From: Desulfomonile tiedjei
GTDB lineage: Bacteria > Desulfobacterota > Desulfomonilia > Desulfomonilales > Desulfomonilaceae
Direction of reading: 5' to 3'
Length of the DNA: 11,848 nucleotides
Assembly: GCA_020718965.1 (NCBI GenBank)
Contig: DYRE01000040.1
Coordinates: 1 to 11,848 of the forward strand
Shown here: piece by piece, positions 7,311 through 11,848 of the stretch
How positions within the stretch are numbered: the stretch's first letter is position 1
How the letters are laid out: every line of letters starts with the position of its first letter
Program-made: the position numbers and the translations under genes
The notes under the pieces: model-generated
The model's input: only the letters and a program-made list of their open reading frames with translations
What the model was told of the DNA's origin: nothing
Databases searched by the model: none

Positions 7311-7544
7311 ATGGAAGGAAAGCACGAGCATGAACACGAACATTCCCACGAGCATACGCACGAAGAAATGGTTCACGAGCATGAACACGAACATTCCCAC
7401 GAGCATACGCACGAAGAAATGGTTCACGAGCATGAACACCAACATAAACACGCTCATGACCATGAGCACGACGCTCAAGATGAACTGAAGCATGACCATG
7501 ATCACAGCGGTGAGCACGGCGAGCACGACCACGGTCACCGCTGA
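7311..7544 (+). CDS. Small histidine-rich, probably metal-binding protein
   Basis: A 77-residue protein with 29 histidines (38%), mostly as His-Glu or His-Asp alternations, no cysteine and no signal peptide or membrane segment. Residues 5-21 and 22-38 are identical 17-residue repeats, HEHEHEHSHEHTHEEMV. The start is set by AAGGAG with seven bases before the ATG; a longer in-frame reading begins at 7248 inside cbiO and is less likely. It follows cbiO by 46 bases and precedes the cbiK riboswitch promoter, so it probably belongs to the importer operon. Comparable His-rich tails and proteins (HypB, SlyD, Hpn) bind Ni2+, Co2+ or Zn2+. A cytoplasmic buffer or chaperone for incoming cobalt is the natural inference. 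No family was recognised beyond composition. Confidence 0.8.
   Translation: MEGKHEHEHEHSHEHTHEEMVHEHEHEHSHEHTHEEMVHEHEHQHKHAHDHEHDAQDELKHDHDHSGEHGEHDHGHR
7323..7439 (+). repeat. Perfect 51-bp tandem repeat inside the His-rich gene
   Basis: Two copies identical at every base (7323-7373 and 7374-7424) are followed by the first 15 bases of a third (7425-7439). Each copy encodes 17 residues in frame. The lack of any synonymous difference points to very recent duplication or ongoing homogenisation by slippage or recombination. Copy number is likely to vary between strains. Confidence 0.97.
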
Positions 7545-7590
7545 CCGACCTGCTGAGGGGCCTCCGATAAAAAGGACTAAAATCGTCGGA

Positions 7591-7619
7591 TTGACAACAG
7601 ATTTCGAACCGGCTAATGA
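7591..7619 (+). promoter_or_regulatory. Strong candidate promoter for the riboswitch-cbiK transcript
   Basis: A perfect -35 TTGACA (7591-7596), a 17-base spacer and a -10 TAATGA (7614-7619). Transcription would start near 7626, about 20 bases before the riboswitch stem. The cbiK transcript can therefore be made independently of the upstream importer operon. Confidence 0.75.
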
Positions 7620-7645
7620 GACATCATGGATTGCAAGTAAAATAT

Positions 7646-7811
7646 CCGTGCAGGTTCCTGAAGGGACCAAGAGGGAATCCCGTGAGAATCGGGAGTGGAC
7701 CCGCCGCTGTGAACGGGGACGAAAGCCGTGAAGATCCACTGGAGAACTCAGACTCTCCGGGAAGGGACGGCCAGTAGACTGATCCGTGAACCAGAAGACC
7801 TGCCTGCACGG
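7646..7811 (+). promoter_or_regulatory. Cobalamin riboswitch upstream of cbiK
   Basis: An adenosyl- or related cobalamin aptamer. The closing stem pairs CCGTGCAGG (7646-7654) with CCTGCACGG (7803-7811). The core shows the GGACCCGCCGCTGTGAA segment (from about 7696), a CCACTGG...CCGGGAAGGG stem region (from about 7736), and the B12 box read as CCAGAAGACCTGCC (7791-7804) just inside the closing stem. These follow the conserved order of the class. It should reduce cbiK expression when cobalamin is plentiful. The end of the aptamer is about 45 bases from the cbiK start. Confidence 0.95.
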
Positions 7812-7820
7812 GATATTCAG

Positions 7821-7851
7821 CTTCATACCAACGTGGACAAGGTGATGGAGG
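7821..7851 (+). promoter_or_regulatory. Hairpin that can mask the cbiK ribosome binding site
   Basis: CTTCATACC (7821-7829) can pair with GGT-g-ATGGAG (7841-7850) in nine pairs with one bulged G and one G-U pair, closing an 11-base loop. The 3' arm contains most of the Shine-Dalgarno sequence GGAGG (7847-7851), six bases before the ATG. No intrinsic terminator lies between aptamer and gene, so translational control is the likely output. The alternative pairing that would open it was not identified. Confidence 0.5.
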
Positions 7852-7856
7852 AGACA

Positions 7857-8753
7857 ATGTTTAAAAAGAAAGAGATTTTTCTGTCAATTTGTTTGGTCTT
7901 TTTGGTTGTTTTTTCGGCTAATTTAGCGCTTGCAGGAAAGCATGGAGATAGCAAGCCCGTTAAGCAAGCGATCCTTCTGGTAGCTTTTGGCACCACAGTG
8001 CCGGAAGCGAGGAAAGCCTTTGATCAGATAGAATCTCAGGTAAAGAGCGCATTTCCAGGGCTTGAAGTCCGATGGGCGTTCACTTCGAGCATAGTGAGGA
8101 AGAAGCTTTCCGAACAGGGCGTGAAACTGGACCCACCAACAGTGGCGCTGGCCAAGATTTTGGAAGACGGTTTTAACAGGGTGGTTGTAGCCTCGTTCCA
8201 CACCATTCCGGGAGAGGAGTTCCACGACCTTTACAAGGATGTGGACGCTTTCAGGAACATGTCTGGCAGTCATCATCGGCGGATTCTCGTGGCCAGGCCA
8301 CTTTTGTCTTCACGTAAGCACATGGAAGCGGCGATTGATGCGATGCTGGAGCAGACGCCCAAGAGCCGCAAGCCTGGCGACGCCATATTGCTCATGGGAC
8401 ATGGCTCAGAACATCAGCCTGCTGACGCTCTTTACGCCGCATTGAACTTCTATGCTCAGGGGAAGGATTCGAACCTTTACATTGCAACGGTAGAGGGGCA
8501 ACCTACTCTGGAAGATGTCGTTCCGAAGCTCAAAAAAAATGGTGTCAAGAAGGTTTTCCTTATGCCGTTCATGGCGGTGGCGGGGGACCATGCCCAAAAT
8601 GACATGTGTGGGGATGAAAAGGATAGCTGGAAGTCAATACTGACGAAGGACGGCTTTGAGGTGGAATGCGTCATGAAAGGCACAGCCGAGAATCCCAAAA
8701 TCGTAAATTTATGGATTGAAAATATAAAGGCGTCCCACTCACATTTCAAATGA
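7857..8753 (+). CDS. cbiK: Exported anaerobic cobaltochelatase CbiK (periplasmic type)
   Basis: A class II chelatase that inserts Co2+ into sirohydrochlorin in the anaerobic B12 route. It has 298 residues from the chosen ATG, which has GGAGG six bases upstream; a longer reading upstream runs through the riboswitch and is rejected. A signal peptide, MFKKKEIFLSICLV..., ends around ANLALA-GK (26). Expected metal-ligand histidines are His182 in MGHGSEH and His245 in AVAGDHAQNDM. They match in spacing the two active-site histidines of Desulfovibrio vulgaris CbiK-P, a known periplasmic form that also binds heme. FHTIPGEEFHDL (114-125) is the other family landmark. Control by the cobalamin riboswitch supports a corrinoid role. 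Because of its export, a function in heme or cobalt handling outside the cytoplasm is possible. Confidence 0.93.
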   Translation: MFKKKEIFLSICLVFLVVFSANLALAGKHGDSKPVKQAILLVAFGTTVPEARKAFDQIESQVKSAFPGLEVRWAFTSSIVRKKLSEQGVKLDPPTVALAKILEDGFNRVVVASFHTIPGEEFHDLYKDVDAFRNMSGSHHRRILVARPLLSSRKHMEAAIDAMLEQTPKSRKPGDAILLMGHGSEHQPADALYAALNFYAQGKDSNLYIATVEGQPTLEDVVPKLKKNGVKKVFLMPFMAVAGDHAQNDMCGDEKDSWKSILTKDGFEVECVMKGTAENPKIVNLWIENIKASHSHFK

Positions 8754-8772
8754 TTGCCCAGACTGGACAGAA

Positions 8773-8805
8773 ACCTTGCGAGGACTGAAAGAGTTCTCGC
8801 AAGGT
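8773..8805. terminator. Strong hairpin after cbiK, possible terminator
   Basis: ACCTTGCGAG (8773-8782) pairs perfectly with CTCGCAAGGT (8796-8805). The stem continues as GACT/AGTT (one G-U) to give 14 pairs closed by a five-base loop, GAAAG. It lies 20 bases after the cbiK stop and between two convergent units, where a bidirectional terminator would sit. Neither side has a T-run, so Rho-independent termination is uncertain; it may instead stabilise a 3' end. Confidence 0.55.
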
Positions 8806-8826
8806 AATAGACTAAAAGAGATACCC

Positions 8827-9162
8827 CTATAGGGCACGCATGAATGCGGTGAGGGACTTTTTCTCTTCAGGAGTCAATTTCAGCCCCTGGATAAGATTGA
8901 AGAACTCCACAGTGTCTTCAAGGGTCAGCAGACGTCCATCATGGAGATACGGAGGCGAGTCTTTTATGCCCCGTAGCGGAAAAGTCTTGATGGGTCCGTC
9001 GGCGGAGGCCATTCGCCCATTGATCATTTTGGGTTTGAAGAAACGCTCGGCTTTCAGATTGTGCATAAGATTGTCGGTATAGTAAGGCGCTATGCGGGAC
9101 ACTTTCCTTTCATCTGCGTTTCCCCCCATATTCTTTTCAATGGCTTCAAACAGCCTACATTG
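8827..9162 (-). pseudogene. 3' remnant of a cytochrome/di-heme peroxidase-like gene
   Basis: The frame from 9162 to the TAG at 8827 encodes about 111 residues, or 100 from the first ATG at 9129. They resemble the C-terminal end of di-heme cytochrome c peroxidase/MauG-like proteins, with the segment IKTFPLRGIKDSPPYLHDGRLLTLEDTV and a closing LTPEEKKSLTAFMRAL. The heme-binding CxxCH motifs and the rest of the expected several-hundred-residue protein are absent. An in-frame TGA lies at 9163-9165. There is no signal peptide and no ribosome binding site before the ATG. Sequence similar to the family seems to extend upstream of that ATG, so this is a truncated gene rather than a small one. The conserved end suggests fairly recent loss. 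The exact family is recalled, not searched. Confidence 0.7.
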
Positions 9163-9170
9163 TCAATAGT

Positions 9171-9217
9171 TGGCTATTCGGTCCGATCGGGTGTAACTTA
9201 TGAGTGTCGCATAGCCA
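9171..9217. repeat. Inverted repeat next to the cytochrome-gene truncation point
   Basis: TGGCTAT (9171-9177) and ATAGCCA (9211-9217) form a perfect 7-base inverted repeat around 33 bases, starting six bases beyond the stop codon that bounds the remnant. It could be a weak hairpin in the alkaline phosphatase leader or a scar of the event that removed the gene. The rest of 9163-9312 shows no gene and no clear Pho box. Confidence 0.3.
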
Positions 9218-9312
9218 GTGCGAATGGAGTTCAAAAATTAATATGCTCTGCGGACAGATTTGTTTGTGTTTATCCAACTTGATCGAGAACACAATCTCTG
9301 AGGGAGAAAATT

Positions 9313-10791
9313 ATGGGTTCATTGAGAAGACGCGTATTCACGGCAATCGCTATTGTTCTAGTATTTTCAATCAATTGCGTCGCGTATGCTGAATCTAACC
9401 ACCTTGAGAAAGCCAAGGGAGTAATCCTGATGATCGGAGACGGGATGGGAATTAATCAGGTTAAATCAGCCGGCGCTTACGCTCAACGTATCTTGGGCAA
9501 GGATCTCGCAATCAATACTATTGCAACGTCGGGACTTACCACAACGCACGCGGCCAATTCAAAGGTCACCGACTCAGCCGCGGCCGCCACTGCTCTTTAT
9601 TCAGGACACAAGACAAATACAGGGCAGTTGAACATTTTGCCTGATGGGCGCCAGGCATTTAATGTTGCCGTAGCCGCAAAAAGAGCTGGATTGTCGGTGG
9701 GTGTTGTGAGCACGACACGTTTGACTGATGCGACGCCTGCAGCAATATACAGCAGTTCCGCCCGTCGCGACTGCGAAGCCTACATTGCCGGACAATTACC
9801 GGAGTTTTCGCCTGATGTTGTCTTAGGCGGAGGCGGGGCGTATTTTATCCCCTCAAGTCAAAAGGGAAGTAAAAGGACTGACCAGAAAGATATCATTGAA
9901 CTAATGAAAGCAAAGGGTTACGGATTTGTCGAGAATGGATCAGACTTAAAAGCCTTGAATCCGGAAACTGTCGACAAACTCTTCGGATTGCTCTCCAAAT
10001 CAAACATGGCTTATATTCTTGATCGGCAGGGCTCTAAGTCATTGTCTGATCAGCCCAGCCTGGCCGATATGACAAAAATAGCTCTGTCCATCGTAGGGAA
10101 AAATCCAAAAGGCTTTTTCATCATGATAGAAGGTGGGCGTATTGATCATGCCTGCCACACTCATGACCTCAAGACAATGATAGTTGAAACAATCGATTTT
10201 GACGCTGCCGTAGGAGTGGCGTTGAATTATCAAAAGGCTCACCCTGATGTGTTGGTAATAGTGACGGCGGACCACGAAACAGGGGGGTTGACTCCTCAAA
10301 TCGAGGGAACAGAATTCTCTATTGATCCCGTACCTCTTCAAACAATAAGGCGAAGCCTGGCCTACATTGAACACAAGATCAAAACCAACCCTGAACAACA
10401 GGACGCCATACTGAAATCCGCAGGGTTGAAATTGACTGAAGAAGAAGCCGAATTGCTTAGAAACAGTCAGACCAAAGCAGCTAAGGACAAACCTTCGGGA
10501 AACGGAGACAGGGCCAAACGCAAGTTTGCCAAGTCTGCGACCCTGGACGCGCTGAGCATTATAACAAGTAAACGGGCGAAAGTAGAGTGGACTACATTCG
10601 GTCATACCGAACAGCCTGTTATGACCAAAGCTGTAGGTCCCGGTGAAAAGCTATTCTCAGGAAGTTATGACAATACGGATATAGCCAAGAAAATTGCGGA
10701 GCTATTAAATCTGTCTCTACCAAGTCCGGCGCTGGAAACAGATCAAACCTCTGTTGAGCCGAAAGCCACTGGAGCTGCGCCTTGTCCATAA
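9313..10791 (+). CDS. phoA: Exported alkaline phosphatase
   Basis: A periplasmic metal-dependent phosphomonoesterase of the PhoA family, 492 residues. The signal peptide ends about CVAYA-ES (26). The active-site set is complete. Asp43 (MIGDGMG) and nucleophile Ser88 (VTDSAAAATA) come first. Asp139 and Thr141 (LTDATPAA) are followed by an Arg at 151 or 152. Glu273, Asp278 and His282 lie in EGGRIDHACH. Asp320-His321 (TADHETGG) and His431 (GHTEQP) complete it. His279 stands where E. coli has Lys328, a change seen in many non-enteric enzymes that affects metal binding and pH behaviour. Residues about 380-410 are a polar insertion rich in Lys and Ser, and the last 25 are a low-complexity tail ending APCP. 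GAGGGAGA precedes the ATG. No phosphate-regulation site was recognised. Confidence 0.95.
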   Translation: MGSLRRRVFTAIAIVLVFSINCVAYAESNHLEKAKGVILMIGDGMGINQVKSAGAYAQRILGKDLAINTIATSGLTTTHAANSKVTDSAAAATALYSGHKTNTGQLNILPDGRQAFNVAVAAKRAGLSVGVVSTTRLTDATPAAIYSSSARRDCEAYIAGQLPEFSPDVVLGGGGAYFIPSSQKGSKRTDQKDIIELMKAKGYGFVENGSDLKALNPETVDKLFGLLSKSNMAYILDRQGSKSLSDQPSLADMTKIALSIVGKNPKGFFIMIEGGRIDHACHTHDLKTMIVETIDFDAAVGVALNYQKAHPDVLVIVTADHETGGLTPQIEGTEFSIDPVPLQTIRRSLAYIEHKIKTNPEQQDAILKSAGLKLTEEEAELLRNSQTKAAKDKPSGNGDRAKRKFAKSATLDALSIITSKRAKVEWTTFGHTEQPVMTKAVGPGEKLFSGSYDNTDIAKKIAELLNLSLPSPALETDQTSVEPKATGAAPCP

Positions 10792-10806
10792 ATTGCAAAA
10801 AAAGAC

Positions 10807-10836
10807 TTGACACTATTTGAAAAAATGATTTAGGCT
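10807..10836 (+). promoter_or_regulatory. Candidate promoter of the second cobalamin riboswitch transcript
   Basis: A perfect -35 TTGACA (10807-10812) begins 15 bases after the alkaline phosphatase stop. After 18 bases comes TAGGCT (10831-10836), a poor -10 in AT-rich surroundings. The start would fall about 25 bases before the aptamer. The -35 and the position support it; the -10 is weak. Confidence 0.55.
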
Positions 10837-10867
10837 AATTCCGGATATTGTACACGTAAACATAAAA

Positions 10868-11014
10868 GGAAATACTTTGGGGAAGACGGTGAAAAACCGT
10901 CGCTGCCCCGCAGCTGTAACCGTTGACGAAATCCGCATTTGATCCACTGGAACAAGTTCTGGGAAGGAGCGGAGAGTAGGGCGAAACGGAAGTCAGAATA
11001 CCCGGGTATATTCC
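10868..11014 (+). promoter_or_regulatory. Second cobalamin riboswitch
   Basis: The closing stem pairs GGAAATAC (10868-10875) with GTAT-a-TTCC (11006-11014). A hairpin, GACGGT/ACCGTC (10885-10901), precedes the invariant core GCTGCCCCGCAGCTGTAA (10903-10919). A CCACTGG...GGGAAGG region (from about 10944) and the B12 box AGTCAGAATACCC (10991-11003) follow. This is a more canonical copy than the one before cbiK, and different enough in sequence not to be a recent duplicate. No biosynthesis or transport gene follows directly; the next gene is the Cys-rich lipoprotein. Confidence 0.95.
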
Positions 11015-11017
11015 TAA

Positions 11018-11098
11018 CCCTAAAAAACCTGCGCGGGCAGACAAGGGACCAGGAATTCGTTCTGAAACCCTTTTACCGTTCAGGTAAAAGGGTTTTTT
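11018..11098 (+). terminator. Intrinsic terminator and attenuator of the second riboswitch
   Basis: AAACCCTTTTACC (11065-11077) pairs perfectly with GGTAAAAGGGTTT (11083-11095) around GTTCA. A T-run at 11093-11098 follows, giving a strong Rho-independent terminator. Upstream are a CCCT at 11018-11021 and an AAGGG at 11043-11047. AAGGG can pair with CCCTT (11068-11072) of the terminator, enclosing GGAA-TTCG-TTCT, to form an antiterminator. Alternatively AGGG pairs with the first CCCT, enclosing CTGC-GCGG-GCAG, and so frees the terminator. This is transcriptional control of whatever lies downstream. Confidence 0.85.
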
Positions 11099-11329
11099 AT
11101 TTTAACCGGTGGGCAATAGTAAGGAATTTCCAGAGCCGCTAGATTCCCACCTTTAATCAACCTCGTCAAGTCAGGCTAGGTAGTGTCAGCAGGATTTAGT
11201 GTTTGGTCGATTGACCGTTCGCTGATTCCGACCACCTGAGGTGTGGTCCGATGTGAAAAAGTAAATGTCAGCTTATATCGGTATGTTACTCTACAGACTT
11301 TCACATTTTATTGGATATCGGAGGTCTAA
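11099..11329. other. Spacer between the riboswitch terminator and the lipoprotein gene
   Basis: About 230 bases with no reading frame of note. It contains a small hairpin, GGTC-GATT-GACC (11205-11216), and a larger one pairing GACCAC (11230-11235) with GTGGTC (11243-11248), neither followed by a T-run. No convincing -35/-10 pair was found, so an independent promoter for the lipoprotein cannot be shown or excluded. Confidence 0.5.
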
Positions 11330-11848
11330 ATGTCTCGTGCGAGCCAGAGCTTAATAATAATGTTGCCGCTATTTCTAATCATCGGATGCTTCACGGAATC
11401 ACAGAGCGGAGGGGCTCCTCAGGTCTGTCAACCGGCGGCGCCTTCATGTTGCGCTCCTGTACCTGCGCCGTGCGGCCCGGCTCAACCGTCGGCCTGTCAA
11501 AATTTTCCGGCGCAATATCGGCAAGTTCCCACACCTGTTAAAGTTGCGTCATGCCAGCCCAGGCTAGTCCCCTTAACCTACCGGGAAGAAGGTCCCGTCA
11601 GAAGCATTGTGATCAATGCTGTTGGGCTTCTTAAGGCGACGATCCAGTTGCCGTTCAAGGCGATTGAAGCTGTCTTGCCTATAAATCGGTCAAAACCTTG
11701 CGCTCCGGTATGTGGTGGGCCGCAACCCCAATGTCCTCCATGCCCAGTCCCTGCCAGGACTTGTTCCCCTTGTCCTGCCCCGGGCTGCCGAATGGTTCCA
11801 GCCGCCTGCGCCCCACCATCTCCATGCGTTGGACCTCTTCCCCGTCAG
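11330..11848 (+). CDS. Cys/Pro-rich lipoprotein of unknown function (partial, runs off the right edge)
   Basis: The first 173 residues of an open frame starting at an ATG with GGAGG five bases upstream. Residues 8-20 form a short hydrophobic signal ending in a lipobox, LIIGC, with lipid-modified Cys20. What follows has 15 more cysteines in two Pro/Cys-rich arms (33-75 and 124-166), many as Cys-Pro or Pro-Cys, including CPPCP and TCSPCP runs. Between them is a low-Cys segment (about 88-118) that looks like one or two amphipathic helices. It resembles no domain I recognise; the composition recalls metal-binding or disulfide-crosslinked surface proteins. It is the first gene after the second cobalamin riboswitch and its terminator, 230 bases downstream. 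Codon use and GC look like the rest of the window. Confidence 0.82.
   Translation, partial: MSRASQSLIIMLPLFLIIGCFTESQSGGAPQVCQPAAPSCCAPVPAPCGPAQPSACQNFPAQYRQVPTPVKVASCQPRLVPLTYREEGPVRSIVINAVGLLKATIQLPFKAIEAVLPINRSKPCAPVCGGPQPQCPPCPVPARTCSPCPAPGCRMVPAACAPPSPCVGPLPRQ

Noticed and set aside
7323..7439. The 51-bp repeats as a CRISPR or regulatory iteron array
   Set aside because: The copies are directly adjacent without spacers, in frame, and encode the same peptide; they are a coding repeat.
7293..7826. Minus-strand 177-residue frame opposite the His-rich gene and riboswitch
   Set aside because: Its repeated Met/Val/Phe pattern is simply the complement of the His-rich repeat, and it crosses the aptamer.
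7728..7856. N-terminal extension of cbiK starting at 7728 (43 extra residues)
   Set aside because: It reads through the cobalamin aptamer, has no ribosome binding site, and would bury the signal peptide; the ATG at 7857 has GGAGG at proper spacing.
10835..11044. Minus-strand 69-residue frame across the second riboswitch
   Set aside because: It lies entirely on the complement of the aptamer and attenuator and shows no coding signs.
11161..11200. Possible insertion-sequence end (GGTAGTGTCAG), resembling GGTAGTGACAC near 1491
   Set aside because: The similarity is only about eight bases, with no partner inverted repeat or transposase frame at either place.

Overview
The window reads as a metal-homeostasis and corrinoid (vitamin B12) locus from an anaerobic Gram-negative bacterium, most likely a deltaproteobacterium in the broad sense (Desulfobacterota or a Syntrophobacterales/Desulfomonile-like lineage). 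This is inferred from gene content: FeoAB ferrous iron uptake, a Cbi-type ECF cobalt transporter, an exported anaerobic cobaltochelatase of the CbiK type known from Desulfovibrio, a cytochrome remnant, and Cys-rich exported proteins. No ribosomal RNA or other taxonomic marker is present, so the lineage is a guess.

Left part, minus strand (1-4408). A CsoR-family metal-sensing repressor (881-1156) lies immediately upstream of a P1B-type metal-exporting ATPase that runs off the left edge (<1-870); a perfect inverted repeat sits at their promoter. After about 500 bases without a recognisable gene comes a feoA-feoB operon (4408 to 1717) with an 8-base overlap. FeoA carries an unusual four-cysteine N-terminal extension and FeoB a long polar insertion in its membrane domain.

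Middle, plus strand (4571-8753). A divergent promoter drives cbiM, a short CbiL/NikL-like membrane protein, cbiQ and cbiO, together an ECF-type Co2+ (or Ni2+) importer, followed by a 77-residue protein that is 38% histidine and built on a perfect 51-bp tandem repeat. A separate consensus promoter and cobalamin riboswitch then precede cbiK, which encodes an exported cobaltochelatase. A hairpin that can cover the cbiK ribosome binding site suggests B12 control of translation.

Right part (8773-11848). A strong hairpin, a 3' remnant of a cytochrome-type gene on the minus strand (8827-9162), and an intact exported alkaline phosphatase (9313-10791). Then comes a second promoter and cobalamin riboswitch (10807-11014), whose expression platform is a four-segment attenuator ending in a textbook intrinsic terminator. 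The first gene after it is an undescribed Cys/Pro-rich lipoprotein (11330 to the right edge).

Working model: cobalt enters through CbiMQO and may be buffered by the His-rich protein. The B12-controlled chelatase acts outside the cytoplasmic membrane. A second B12-controlled transcript may encode a surface Cys-rich lipoprotein. The two riboswitches appear to use different outputs, translational for the first and transcriptional for the second. The Cys-rich lipoprotein under apparent riboswitch control, the His-rich protein and the Cys-extended FeoA are the least conventional elements.
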